A stretch of DNA of 64,000 bases, taken from positions 2,790,001 through 2,854,000 of the forward strand of contig CM074699.1 of the NCBI GenBank assembly GCA_037367355.1, read 5' to 3'. The first letter of the stretch is position 1, and each line of letters opens with the position of its first letter. The stretch comes from Neoscytalidium dimidiatum. Lineage: Eukaryota > Ascomycota > Dothideomycetes > Botryosphaeriales > Botryosphaeriaceae. This document shows positions 1-12,694 of this stretch, piece by piece. The position numbers were made by a program, and so were the translations under genes. The notes beneath the pieces are model-generated. The model was not told the DNA's origin. It ran no database searches and was given only the letters and a program-made list of their open reading frames with translations.

Positions 1-369
1 AAATGATCCGCCCTTGACATTGGATTGTATAAAAATGAGCACCGTGGATTCCCGGGATAACGTGACTTCGCGTGCGTACCCTGGGAAATGCATGCGTCTT
101 TACGTAGCCGGTCTCGCGATGTTTGCAAATCACACGCAACCCCACCCCCGGAAGCCTCCGCATTACGTGAAAAAGCACCTGAGAAATTATGCAAGTCATC
201 TTAGTACGTACACGAGGTCAGCGAAGCACGTAAGACATCTCCGCAGTCCTCCGCAATCCCGCGCCTCCTCCCGCCGCCGCCCCAACCGGGGAACCCTTGC
301 GCTGAGAGCAATCCAGACATTATCCAATTTTCGACAATCCCATCTCCCCGCCTTGACCTGCCCCCAGGA
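1..369. other. left-edge non-coding stretch
   Basis: I see no gene here. Open frames on both strands lack domains or splice structure. The stretch lies downstream of the hypothetical gene that ends at 370 and may hold its 3' UTR. Confidence 0.4.
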
Positions 370-1116
370 TCAGCCCCCCTCCACAACCTCCACCCACACA
401 TCCCTGCCCTCCCTATCCACCGCATGCACGACCGCCTCCTCTCTGGCACTCCCTCCGCCCACGCCGCCCTGCTCGTCTACCTCGTAGACACGATAGTCCT
501 CCCGCACGACCCAAGGATCCTCGCCCACCAGCAGCACCTCGAGAGCGCGCTGAACCGCCTCGTCGCGCGTGCGGTACACGCCACGGATGGCGGACTGGGC
601 GGTCTGCTCGGCCAGGTCGGCCGAATCGCCGCTGACCGCGGGCTCGACGGTGGTCTGCATGATGAAGAAGAGGGGAACGGTGATGCGGGAGGTCGGAGGG
701 GAGGGGGAGGAGGACGAAGAGGATGATGGGGATGAGGGTGGAGAGCAGGTCGGCACAAGACCCCAGATGTTCTTGGTGCGGTCGATCTCGACGGTCATGA
801 TTGTGTCGCCATGGGGCGTGCGGGCGAGGAGGGTGATGCCATTGTCGTCTTCGTCGGCGTCGTCGAAGTCGTTGCTGTGAAACTGCTGGGTCGGGTTGCG
901 GTTTTGCTGCACTTGCACTTCGAGGAGGTGGCCAGGAGCCTGCGTGGAGGGGGAGAAGGGCGATTGCAAAGCGGCGGCTTTTGCGCTTTCGAGATCGGCG
1001 TAGGTGCCGTCGATTAGGACTTTGGTGCCAGGGACGGGATTGTTGGGAATGAGGGTCCGGAAGGTACGTTTGACGTGGTAGAGCATGTCGGATGGTATTG
1101 GTGGTGTTGGTGGCAT
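370..1116 (-). CDS. conserved fungal hypothetical protein, intronless
   Basis: An uninterrupted 248-residue frame starts at ATG 1116 and stops at TGA 370-372. The N-terminal third (MLYHVKRTFRTLIPNNPVPG, then a GTYADLESAKAAA helix) looks like a small folded domain. The C-terminal part repeats the theme with YRTRDEAVQRALEVLLVGED followed by DYRVYEVDE, so the protein may contain two copies of one small alpha/beta unit. A Ser/Pro low-complexity linker lies between them at about residues 123-142. There is no signal peptide or membrane segment. An internal Met at residue 11 could also be the start. I do not recognise a function. It is isolated: the next gene lies 2.5 kb away. Confidence 0.6.
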   Translation of the reverse strand: MPPTPPIPSDMLYHVKRTFRTLIPNNPVPGTKVLIDGTYADLESAKAAALQSPFSPSTQAPGHLLEVQVQQNRNPTQQFHSNDFDDADEDDNGITLLARTPHGDTIMTVEIDRTKNIWGLVPTCSPPSSPSSSSSSSPSPPTSRITVPLFFIMQTTVEPAVSGDSADLAEQTAQSAIRGVYRTRDEAVQRALEVLLVGEDPWVVREDYRVYEVDEQGGVGGGSAREEAVVHAVDREGRDVWVEVVEGG

Positions 1117-3683
1117 GGATGGTGGGCTGGTCTGTTGTTAGATCATGCTATGAAGCTGTGGAGTAGTGAGACGAAGGGAAAATGGAAATGACAATGGGCA
1201 AAAGAAAACTACTTAATTAAGCAGGATTGCCACAACAAGAGAACATACTCTTTCGGCATAGCTTTTGCAGATCGTTCAAGATACCTGGCCAACAAGCGTG
1301 CGTAACCCCATCTGCCGTAAAGAGAGGAACCTCTTATACTTTCCATACCAATCCACGGGCATTCGGTGGGTCCGATATCGCCTTTCACCCATCAGGAGAG
1401 TCCGTCTATTCGGAACCACGAGGTGCTCTAACACGTGCGCGTTCAACAATGGAAAAGTCGATATACGACCACCTTCTTCTGCGGGGACGACAAATACCAC
1501 CTGATGATAACGGAACATCATCGCGTGGAATGATTCTGCAGATTCAGACCTTGGTTTTCTTACGCCGAACCTTCCACTTCATTCCGAAAATCTACCCGCC
1601 AGTAACCGTTCGAGGCCATTCCCCATACGGGAAAAGTGGTGTGATAAACGGGACATTGAAGATGTACGTACTTCATCAACAGCTAGACGGCTTGGCACAC
1701 GTTGACGATTGGGTAGATGGTAGTGAATCCAACTCCGGGAAATTACCGAAAAATGCGAGGGCCGAGGTTGCACAGACTATGCGACATCGATTTGCGATGT
1801 CTCACAATGAGTGCTTCTAGAACCCGCGCTGAGCAACATTCACTTCTGAGGACCCTCGAAGCAAATCTATTACTTACTTGGTAACTGTAGTACGTCGAGA
1901 GCCATTCTACCAAGGAGATCACCAACTGGGAACTTTACTTGCGATGCCTGTGGTCATTGTCAAATGTGTGTATTGATTTACAGCCGTCAGATTGGAAGCA
2001 TTGTTTGTAGTACGGTACCGCTGCCGACGAGCCAGCTCCTGGGACATATCACGGTGATGGTTATTGAAAAGTTACAGAAGGCCAACAAGGTTGTGTCCGC
2101 TGCTAGGTCCACAACTATGGAAACACCAGGCCATTCGGCAAACTCTTTCTCGTAGAGACTCCGAAAGGGTTTTTTTTTTAAAAAAAAAAAGCCCATGTCG
2201 ATAATATCGCTACAGTGAGGACTACTGAGGGTGATATTCGGAAGCGCCTTAAAACGTCAACCGGTGTAGACGCGGTCCTTAGCTGTGTAAATTGCGGAGT
2301 TAACAAAACAACGGTTGGAGACGAGACAAACCTGGAGAAGTATACAGTGTAAGGCTTGTATATAGGATTTGCTATAAGGTACGTGGCCTCAGCTGGCTAC
2401 TTCGGACGAAAGCCAGGATCCTTGGTCCATACCTATCACTCAAATTAGACCCAGATAAGCCATGAGCAGCATAAAGGTAAGGAGGTGAAGGCAGAAGGAA
2501 AAGCGCATGAATTACTGAAGTGGAATCAGTAGGTACACATGGATATGGACGAGCTTGACGGAGTTGAGGGGGAAGGTTGAGGAAAAATGACAGGCTTGAC
2601 TTACTACCGAGAACGCAGCACAGCCGAGAAAAAGATCATCACGGGCCATCTCGCGCGAATTTACTGCACAAATGATCTAGAAATCATTGCGCACATACCG
2701 CTGTCATCCCAGCCAACCATGAACCAGTGAAGTTGCACGTGTCACTTCCTACCATAAACGTCGTATACCTGCACGCTCTTGGCGCCGGGCCGAGATTGTA
2801 GCGATTTGCCATCCTCCGAGATTGTAAATTGAACGGTAACAGGGCTTTGATAGCTATTTAAGAAGTCCTGCGTTAGATTACTACGGTTGGAGGCAGAAAT
2901 AAGGTTAGCGCGGTGTCTGTGCAGGCCACGTAACCTTTGTCTACTCACGGATAAAACACACGAATGTCCGTGAGTTCACCTTAACGAGAGGCACAGATTG
3001 GCCAGATTGTGTATATTACACAGCGAACGAGCCCGTTAATCATCCCCACATAGCGCCGAGCTAACATTACCTACGCCTGCAACCATAGTAAGCGTGAGCA
3101 TGTAAATTTTTCCGATTTTATAACAAGATTCCTCGCTTGAGCCTCGTCAGTACATTTGCACAGAGAGAGGGAGCATGCGGGGTATAGCGTAAATCTAAAT
3201 ATAGTAATCTGTCGATCATCCTAGCAAAAATGCCGAAGCGCCGGGCGCTTAGTAGAGCACAGACAGCAGAAAACATCACACCACCTTGCCTGCCCCCAGC
3301 AAATCGGCGTTTTTCATGTTTTGCTGGCTCATCTCATTCGTCCCCCAGCCGCTCTACAATGCTCTTGTGGCGGTCATATACAGGGCATACGGCTATTTCC
3401 AGCCTCCGCCCCACTCTACCTAGCTTCACCGTGCTGGCGTCCGTGGAACAGAGTGCCAGCCATCCAATAGAGTAGTCCCAGTGGTCTGGACGCTGATTGC
3501 TTGAGAATTGATATGCGATGCTTACTCTACGCGCCCGACTACCACTTGTACCCATTAAGGACGTTGACGCCCACTACCGACACCAGGCTTCCCTCTTCTC
3601 AACTCACGAGTCCGAGCGATTCCACCTTACCGATCGCTTCGCCGAAGGCCGTCCTGTGTCCCTCTTGCGCTTTGTGAATTGTC
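1117..3683. other. intergenic region, no supported gene
   Basis: No convincing gene in about 2.6 kb. The longest open frame (1227-1820, plus) has neither a recognisable domain nor splice structure, and its start is an alternative codon in sequence of ordinary composition. A T10-A11 homopolymer pair lies at 2170-2190. The last few hundred bases probably contain the promoter of the BIM1-like gene. Confidence 0.5.
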
Positions 3684-4537
3684 ATGTTGCGGGCAAAGCT
3701 TATCGCCGTCGCCATCGCGTGGTGGTGCAGCCTCGTTACCGCCCACACCGTCATAACCTATCCTGGATGGAGAGGAAACAATCTGGCCACCAACGGCACT
3801 AATACGGACGGCTCTATTCCCACCGGCTCTCTAGGAATCAACTACTCGGAAAATGGTACCGTTTCGTTTCCCTATGGAATGCAATGGATGTATCCATGTA
3901 AGGAATTTTCGTGTGCACATTTTTCCTTCGTCAGTCCTTTCTAATTTATCGTGTAGGCGGCGGCATGCCCACGACGAGCAATCGCACAAAATGGCCCGTA
4001 ACTGGTGGCGCAGTTGGCTGGCAGCCCGGCTGGTTCGCTGGACATAAGACTGCGCTTATGTACGTCAACCTGGGCCTTGGAAACGAGCCTCCGGATATGT
4101 CGCACAACATGGTGCCTGTCTTCTCCATCAACGGCCCCTCGGATAACATGTATCCTGGATCTATTTGCCTGCTGCAAGTACCGTTGCCCGCGAACGTGAG
4201 CGTGAATGTTGGCGACAATGCAACGATCCAGGTTGTTGAGCTTGCACAGCATGGAGCTGCCCTGTACAGCGTACGTAGCCTTGCGAAGGTCCCCTCTTTT
4301 TCCTTCTGAGCTTACAGGCAAATTCAGTGTGTCGACATTACGTTCGCCGAGCCAGCTGATGTTGCTGAGGTCAATGAGACGAACTGCGCCAACACCACAG
4401 GCACCGATTCCGCCATTACCTTCGACCTTGTCTTCGCCACGTCGAGTCTCAGCGTCGCCAATTCTGCACCCTGCACGAGCATACTCGCAGTAATGATACC
4501 CACTCTCGCAGTACTGATTTACAACCTTTCTATCTGA
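3684..4537 (+). CDS. BIM1/X325-type LPMO-like copper protein, GPI-anchored
   Basis: Three exons (3684-3897, 3957-4270, 4328-4537) give 245 residues; both introns are canonical (GTAAGG..TAG, GTACGT..CAG) and the joins keep frame. A signal peptide (MLRAKLIAVAIAWWCSLVTA) is followed directly by His in HTVITYPGWRGNN, so cleavage would leave an N-terminal histidine able to bind copper. YPCGG, spliced across intron 1, and GWQPGW match the BIM1/X325 family. Several N-x-S/T sites are present. The C terminus (ILAVMIPTLAVLIYNLSI) is a hydrophobic tail typical of GPI attachment. Known members of this family resemble lytic polysaccharide monooxygenases but are implicated in copper handling or cell-wall roles rather than polysaccharide cleavage; that role here is inferred. 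It would sit at the cell surface. Confidence 0.85.
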
Positions 4538-6928
4538 GACCATCAAGAACCCTTTCCGTCACCCGTATACATTCTGGGCATGGAGTACGAGATCTGATTT
4601 CCTGCAACCATTTGCGGGAGGAATTCATGAATCGAAATTTTCTTGATTTGCATTTACTTTTATGATATACCCACCGCATCTGCACGCTACGGAGCTGGCG
4701 CGCCGGCGCGCCTTGGTCATTCACGCACAGTCGTCGGCCGCTTGCACGCCAGTGGAGACGTTGACTTCACGAAAGTTGCACACGAAGTCGCGCACGCAGA
4801 AAGTCAGATCGTTCAGCAAGGAGCTAAGGCGGCCAGAAAGCATGGACAACCCATGGTTTTGATAGTTTGGACAACATAGTTAGAGGCTGCATCACTGCCG
4901 GCTTTGATATGAAAAATTCAACCACATGCGCATTCGGCCAGGCGCCCGCGCTATCGGCGAAAGGAGTTTATAGGACTTAGACACGTCGGTCATAGGCGTT
5001 ATACTAAATCCGAGGCTCGGATATCGGGTTCAAGAGGTGCTTCGGATTGGAAAGCGAATACGTAGCTAGCATCTTTTTATGTGCAGTACGAGGATAGGAT
5101 ACTTAGACGAGAGATGCGCGGGGTGAAATACGAACACACGCTTAATAACTTCGCACTGATCAATTCACTGCTCTCTTTAGCTCTTGTTTGACTTGAAGTT
5201 CCCAGGTGAAGCCTTGATTGCTGCACGGATGTTAGTTTCAATGCATATAAAAACAAAGTATGGGAACACGACATGTGAACTTGGGAATAGCATTATGTGG
5301 TCTGCGGGATTGGCTTCGCAGGCCGTGGGCGGGTTCGCGAAGAATTCATTTTGTGTCAGGGCGGTGCAGATATTTGTGTGGTTGATCTTACGCTGTCAAG
5401 CATCAAATTTCGGTGCGAACTGTCTCCTGAACGTATCTTGCTTGCAGCCAGAGCACCAGGTGCATTATATTGGTTCTACGGTTCGCGGGAAGAGAGCCAT
5501 TTCCGTTTTACCCCATGGCCCCTCAATTATTCATCGCCTTTTTACGCGCCATGTTGCTGCTGCTAGAATTGTCCAGTTCGGGAATCCTGCTATGCACGAA
5601 CCTTTAGTAGGACGCCAGTCGCCATTTTCTGATACATTATTGTATAACGACGCGAACCGGGATCGCAAAACTACAGAGAAGAGCGGTCGGACAGGCTGCG
5701 GAGAAGGAGACGAGGAGCGTTACGACGTTTGAAGTAGAGAATACGACTGTCTCTATATTGCTCTGCAGCGCTAGTCGGCTCTATGAATCAGCGACGTTGG
5801 CCCACTTCAGTTATGGTTGACAGCTTATTTTATTCTCAGCCCACCGATCAATGGCCTGGGGATGCTGTAGCGTGAGATTAGAACAGTTTGATATTTATTT
5901 AGAAAACGCGCAAGCATTGGTGGCGACTTCTGTCGAAAAGTGGTATTCTTATCAAGGAGATTAAGCGGATCTTCCCGCTTGCCTTGCGATTCCGTCAACC
6001 CCCTTACGTCCCACCATTCGAAAGCTTGGTCCACCTGGCTGCCCGCTCATTCGCTGGGAGATGGCTCCGAAAGATGCTAGTCGCGGCGCACGTTCTGTTA
6101 AATCCTCAGCACGAACATCGTCCTGCGCTCCTTGATAAGGTGAGAAATCATCTGACGTGGGATAGGCTTACGGCTCTTCAGTAATACTTTCATTCTTGCC
6201 CTCAAAGTTTCAGGGGACGTCACTTGCAACTAATGATGTAATCATACAATCCAAAGAGTCAAGCCCAAGGCTTGTCAACGATCAGTACATTTTCTACATA
6301 ACCTGGGATAGATATCTTGTACTGCACAAACACACAACGCATTCTTTTCGATCATATCGCCTTCACACCTCCATTGAAGCGCTTCATTCTTAGAGTGTAC
6401 TATCAAGCCATCTGACGGCGACTTCCTAATCCATTGCAAATCGATTTTTTAGAGGAAAAAAAAAAGTTTGAACATCCAGACACCAGAATTTCCGGACGTT
6501 ATCTATTGGAATGTCTTCTGAACTCTGAGTTTTACACAAGGACTTCATAAATTCTGACTATAATCGAACTCTTAGAATCCAGCTACTAGTATTTATGAGT
6601 GAATTAAGCAATAGATATTCATATCTATGCGTGCCTTCCATGGAAAATTGCGTTGAGAGATTTTGTATGGTCTTCAACCAAGTTCCTCGAGACCGCGGAT
6701 ACTGTAGAATGCAAAATTGTCGCATCAGGATGGTATCAGCCAGGTATACCGCCTCAATCGTCATTTAACAGCTTATTACTTATAATGTTCAATTGCTCCG
6801 TCAGTCGTCTTGATGCTCCGTAGCCGGGGAGACCATTCACATTTTTCTCACGCCTCGTTACCCCAATCTGGCTGCAGTTTTGCGCAACGAACAGGAAAGA
6901 TTCCTACTTATACACTCTGTCCATCGAC
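4538..6928. other. intergenic region, no supported gene
   Basis: About 2.4 kb without a supported gene. The 182-codon open frame at 5184-5732 (plus) shows no domain, signal or codon bias. The part after 6400 is AT-rich. The end of the region presumably carries the promoter of the Ser/Thr-rich protein. Confidence 0.5.
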
Positions 6929-9900
6929 ATGCTTTTGCACAGTCTTGGCCTTGTCGCCTTGATGGTGGCATCGGCGTCCGGAAGTATCTGGGAGTATCAA
7001 GCTGACTGTGTAGTCGAGATTGATATTGGCGCCACCGTCCTCGAGCAGCCGGTTGCAGTGAAAACATATGTCACAGAAAACACAATCTTGACAATCGGAC
7101 CTCGCCGAACTCTAGTAGTCGACAGTGCACCAACCTACGTGGACACGGTCGTCACACTCGAAACGACTGTCACCCGCACTTATTCGCGTACCTACACTAT
7201 CAATCGTTCAGGATCCAGTCTTACATCGACAATATTTGCCCCGACGCACTTTGAGCCTTTAGGGTCATTGTCGTGGCCTCCTGCACTCACTGTAGTAGAC
7301 AATCCATCCAAGCCATTCGAAACACTTCCTTTGGCTACAGATGGGTCGGCCTTTGATATATCAACTGAGAATCTCGATCATGTCTATTCAGAAAGCTCGC
7401 TGGAAGTATCGGTAAGCTAATCCGGACGTGCTTACGCTAAGAGATTCTTAATGGCTTTGCAGGAGACCGTATCTACAGCCTCGATATCCCTCATCTGGAC
7501 GCCATCCGTGGCATTATATTCGACCACAACGTCTTCTATTCAAACATTTGAGCCGCCATACCCCTTCACCCTTCCGAGCAGGTCTTATCTAGGGGGCTCT
7601 ACCCCGACTTTTGTCGTAGGTACTACGGGGACTTCTTCGAAAATTTTCGAACTCGTTCCGGAGCAAAGCCTAACGTACTTCACCGGTCCAACGGATACAA
7701 TTACATATACTACTTCCTATGACGGTTTATTCGCTATCACACTCACGGTGCTCCCGCAGCCGGGCGAGACTGAAGCAACTCTCATTGTGGAGACTCCAAC
7801 AATTTATTCCACCGGCCCTATTTCTCAGATTCCATATGTTGGTCCTATCAATGACACAGAAACATTACTGCCGACTGGAACCGAAAGACTAGGGACGTAC
7901 ATTCCCGAGAATTCTTTGGCTACACCCTCACCCTCACCGTCGAGCTCCTCGTATGCCGGAGATGCCTCTTCTCAGACATTGGAAGAGTCTATCAACAACC
8001 AAGCCATCACAACCTTTACAATCACGTCTACTACAGTATACGAGACTTCGACGTATACGTCTTCGTCATCTTTACCATATGGAAGCTCTGGATGCCTGTA
8101 CGTAGGGGATACCACGATAGGTGTGATCATTGCAAGCGGATTTTCTGGGGCTCCGACTACTTTTTCCCTGACTCCTGCAGGTGCCACATCACTTATCGGC
8201 CCCCTGTACTCGGAAACACTTACAGCTGTGTATCCTGGGCCAAGTCCTAAGACCATTACGATCTTACCTTGTAGTGGCAACATTCTTGGCACGGAAGTAG
8301 TTGAACTTCCGCCGAATTATCCAACCTCGTCTGTTAGCGACTACTCAATCTCTTTACACTTGGAAACGTTGACAAGTGGTTCTGGGCTTGCCGTGTCACC
8401 AATAAGTGGACCATCTGGAACCTCACTAGGAAGTGATTCAACCTCGTCTACGTTACCGACCACGGGACCTGAAACTTCCTTCATTTCACAAAGCGATTCA
8501 GTAGAACTGTCCGCTGATTTGTCAACGAGCTTGCCAACGTTAATCTATTCTTCGGCCCAGGAAAGCCTACCTGGGGGGCTGCCCGTTCAGCCTAGCACAA
8601 TAGCAGAGTCCTCTATTATAGAGGTACCTGCCGAGTCTTCTCAGACTCCGCGTCCACCTGGGGAATCATCGACACCCTCTAGCGCATCCGAAAGATCTTC
8701 TTCTCCATCTAGCATATCTGTAGAGAGCTCTCTAATATTTAACATTCCGGGAGGGTCTTCAACATCTTCTGAAAATCTTGATGAATCTACCATTTCACCA
8801 ACCACATCTGGATGGTCATCCCTTGCTACGCTATCTGGGCAATTCTCTCTTCCGCCTGAGTCGCCTATAACGACATCATTTACGTCTCTCGTTGGATCTG
8901 GCTTAATCATTTCAGTGCTAGAATCTACGCTTACCCTACGACCAGAAACTAGCTCCATCCCGTTGTCGAATCCCGACTTAAGCTCAACGGAGAGCTCCAC
9001 AGTTCTAGGAGAGACTTCAACATCCTCAGCTGCTGCATCTATATCTGCTGCTGCCGCGGTCTCTATTACTGGAACTGAATCTCCTAGTCATCTAGAGTCA
9101 AATGCTTTGTCCGAAGTGCCAAGTCTCTCAACCCTATCCATTTCTTCCATATCTTCTTTAGTTGAAGCACTGCCGACCACGGAAATATCAGTCGATCTTT
9201 CTGAACTTCTGAGCTCATCAACATCAAGCAGACCGATCGAATCTTCGGCTGAACCCTTCTTGAGCGCCCCAGTGTCTACTGGCCCAGCCGAGTCTCCTGC
9301 TGAACTGTCTTCGGACGTGGTGCTGCAGACACGACCGTCTGAAACTCTAGTTGGACCAACCGACATCCAAATCAATAGCTCTAGCATTGGCTCGCCTGCA
9401 TCTGAGCTATCCTATTCAGCGCTTGATAGTATATCCGGACCCGCTGCTACCCAATTTCCTCCAGAAAGCACAGAGCAGCCCGATTTTACGTCGAGACCTG
9501 CAGAACTCTCACCTTCAGCGCCTCCACCTCTCAACTCCGAGAATATAATGCTCAGCTCGGCACAAGAAACCTCGAGCAGTGGCTCTTCCGGTCCTCAGTT
9601 GGCTTCACCCACTGACATCTTCACTCAAGCATTAAGCGGATCCGCAGGCGTTTCTACTGCCCCGGAAACAGTTGAGCTCTCCGCCCTTCCAACAGTCTCT
9701 TACGAGTCACTACTCTCGACGGGTACTTTGGCGATCAGCTTGGTCCCTTCATTCGAGTCCAAGATCTTATCGTCATCTTTGGACACCGTGACTGGGCCAG
9801 TGACACCTCCTACGAGTCCTCAAACACCCAGCAGCCTGTCCAATGAGAATAGTGCTTTGGGGTCACCACCTCTGACTATTATTCCAGGCCCATCTTCGTC

Positions 9901-11272
9901 ATCCTCCGTATTGCCTCTAAACGCAAGCCCTAGCAGCACCAGCCCTGTAGCGTGCTTGCCCGCAGCAGGGACAAGCGCGCCTGACTGTCTCAATGCTTTA
10001 CCATCAAGTTGCACTTCATCCACTGGCGGCTTCCTCGGTGGCCTGCTCAACACAATCAACTCTCTTTCCTGTCGAAATGCGCTAGGAAGTTTCGGCACGA
10101 TAGATGCCGCAGTCTGCTTCGCGAACAACCTGTTCTCGAGCGTCACGGGCGGCGACTTCTCCGCCTGCCTGCAGAACAACGTGCCAATGTGTACAAGCCG
10201 CGTGTCCTCCGTTCCCGACGTGTGCCAAGGTCTAGCCGGCTTCGACAACGCGGGCCTGCTGGCGTCCGCTGGCTTCAGACTCTGCCACACAGCGCTCGGT
10301 GTCTATGGCAGCGCCGCCGGTGTCGGCTGCTTCGCATCCGATTTCACGAGGACCTGAACCGGGCAGATCTTCCTCGACTGCTTGCACGGGCAGCTTCCCT
10401 TATGCGGGAGCAGTGGCGATGCTTCGCACACGGTGCCCAATTCCCTTCTAACGCCAACCGTGACAACAGCGTGTGGCACACCGACAGCAACGTCATGTAT
10501 AACAGAGCTTCCCACGGAGTGCGCGTTCTCCGGCTTCTTGGGCAGCCTCGTTAGCGGCGTGGGTCTGAAGGCTTGCCAGTCCGCGCTGGGGGTGTTTGGC
10601 ACGGTCAACGCTGCGGTTTGTTTCGCAGGGGATGCCATGTCGGCCTTGACGGGCTCAGACATCTTGTCCTGCCTCCACGGCAGTCTGCCCATCTGTGGCG
10701 GACGATGCGTGGCTGACATCCCTGACGCGTGTAGCAGCTGCGGCGGCTTCACCTCGCTGGACACGGCGATCGTGGGCGCTTGTCGAAGCGCCCTTGGGCA
10801 GCTTGGACAAGTCAATGCGGCGGATTGCTTTGCATCTGACTTTCTCGGCTCGTTCACGGGCGCCGATTTCCTTGACTGCCTTGATCAAGCCGATCTGGTC
10901 TGCTCAACGGCAAGCCCCAGCGCCGAGGCTGCCACGCGATCGCTCCTGGAGTTACCAAGCGCGTTGGCATCGCAACAGCAACTACATTCGACGCGCACAC
11001 GGACGGTTGAGTTTGCTGGGAGCACGCGTCGCGCTACATCCCGAAGCGGGAGCACTGCGCATGACGTCTTTAGTGTAGCGACCAGCCGCACCGGTCGCGC
11101 CGGTCGTCCTGGGACAGGCTCTGGTTATGCAACAAGCTTCCGTTACGGCGGCGCAAGCGCCTATACTACCACAACCGTCGATCGTGGGCCTCGCGGCACT
11201 GATGCGCCTTCGACGTACGTGCTGCGTAATTACCCTGCAAACTGTTTGAAGTCGAAAGCGTTCGGTAAATAG
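6929..11272 (+). CDS. large Ser/Thr-rich secreted protein with four Cys-rich repeats, interrupted by an in-frame TGA
   Basis: Exon 1 is 6929-7411; a 51-nt GT-AG intron follows and exon 2 begins at 7463. The N terminus is a signal peptide (MLLHSLGLVALMVASASG). A very long Ser/Thr/Pro-rich, glycosylation-prone stalk follows. Near the C terminus come four cysteine-rich repeats, starting near 9950, 10190, 10400 and 10690. Their shared core is C-x3-ALG-x-x-G, then AA-x-CFA, then TG-x-D, then CL. Exon 2 stops at TGA 10355-10357 inside repeat 2, yet the same frame reads on through repeats 3 and 4 and an Arg/Ser/Gly tail to 11272. Product is therefore either about 1,125 residues (truncated) or about 1,430 with the stop bypassed or absent. 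The layout suggests a cell-wall or adhesin-like protein; I know no family for the repeat. No GPI signal is seen. Confidence 0.7.
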
Positions 11273-12694
11273 ACTAACATGGAATATTGTACAAAAGAGG
11301 CTTAGCGCAGTGTGTCGGTTCGTGTAAATAGTTTCTCTCTCTTTCTCAACCCTCCGAGGGTCAATCCATGAGTTCAAACACAAACTACTATCATGGCGGC
11401 TCCTAAGGGTGAATTCGTGTGATTCAGGCTCGGATGTGTGGTGCAATGGTATTTTGGATTTATATATTAAGGCGTAACGCGGTTTGTACTATAAGGGTAA
11501 TTCCGAAGATTATAATAGATCGATTACTCCTATTTAGGATGGAGCGGCGCCACGCTTATCAAATGAAGAATGCTACAAGTCATGAATATGGCAGCATCGA
11601 CATTAACGTATGTAGAGCAAGAGCTGGTAATGGGCTCGGAAGACTTGTTGGACCTAAGAGAATAACCAGTTTCAGGAAAAGAAGTGCCTGGACCCTTGCA
11701 GCCTATCAAGTCACAGCTAGTCTCTAGCCAGCCAAATCACCATTGAATCAGCGACCAACTAGAAAGCCAAGCAGTGGACCAGCCATCATAAGCTTCGGAA
11801 GCTCGTGTTGAAATAGCACGCCGATCATCGAAACAGGATGTCGACTAACCACCATCAAGCCTCCGCCCGAACACGGGGCCGGTGCCAGACCATCCCTGCC
11901 CTACCCGACGTTCAATTTAGTCTGACGATGTGGGCCAGAATGATCAGGTGATGCTCAGCTACGTTCCTTCCTGAGCGTGCTCGAACGCTTGCTCCTCCCT
12001 TAGCCGGACTGTCCATTCATCGAATTAGTTCCAGGGCATTATCAAAAATGTTAAATTGTCGAGGTAATCTTATCTGACGTACTACGAAGGATACACAACG
12101 CAAAGGTTAGGCCCCGCATTGGATCACCGCTCGTTCGAACAGACAGGGAGCTCTTTCCCTTGCCAGCCATTTCATGGTACACTCAATCTCGACTGGGAAG
12201 CTGACATACTCAACAGAGAACACACGGAGCTCAAATTGATATCTCGCGCTGTCGGGGGTAGTAGTAAAAGCAGAAGCAGCAATCAGCATTCTCCAACCCA
12301 CCACGCCATACCACGGGCAGGAGGGGATGGAGGGTCGAACCAATGCCCAAAACCGCAAAAATCAAAGAAGAAACAGAGCCAGAAGAAGAGCAAAACAGAG
12401 GGGAAAAAAAAAAAAAGAAATACTCGACGAAGACATGTATCCACCCAGCCATCCACATACCCTCCCATCCCATCGCCAACCCAATGCCGTTGTGCGCAGT
12501 ATCAGTAGGAAAAAAAGCACCATCACACCTCCCATTCCAACCGAATGTTTCCCCATCCCCGTCTATTATACTCTTTGCAAGAAAAATGAAAAAAAAAAGG
12601 AGGAGAAGCCGTTGCTGTACTCATCACCCGTACCCAAGAGATCCCAGTCCAAACCAAACCACCAAACATACCATGCTATGCCCACATACCCATT
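11273..12694. other. intergenic region, no supported gene
   Basis: Convergent 3' flanks of the Ser/Thr-rich gene and the SCP1-like gene. Between 12340 and 12620 there are A-rich and Lys/Glu-codon-like stretches, including a run of about 13 A near 12404. Open frames on both strands there are low-complexity and unsupported. Confidence 0.5.

Noticed and set aside
1227..1820. 197-codon plus-strand frame
   Set aside because: It begins with a non-ATG codon and shows no domain or splice structure.
5184..5732. 182-codon plus-strand frame
   Set aside because: No domain, no signal, alternative start codon, and surrounded by sequence without coding signs.
10355..10357. TGA as selenocysteine
   Set aside because: Filamentous ascomycetes are not known to use selenocysteine, and the aligned repeat position is not a cysteine.
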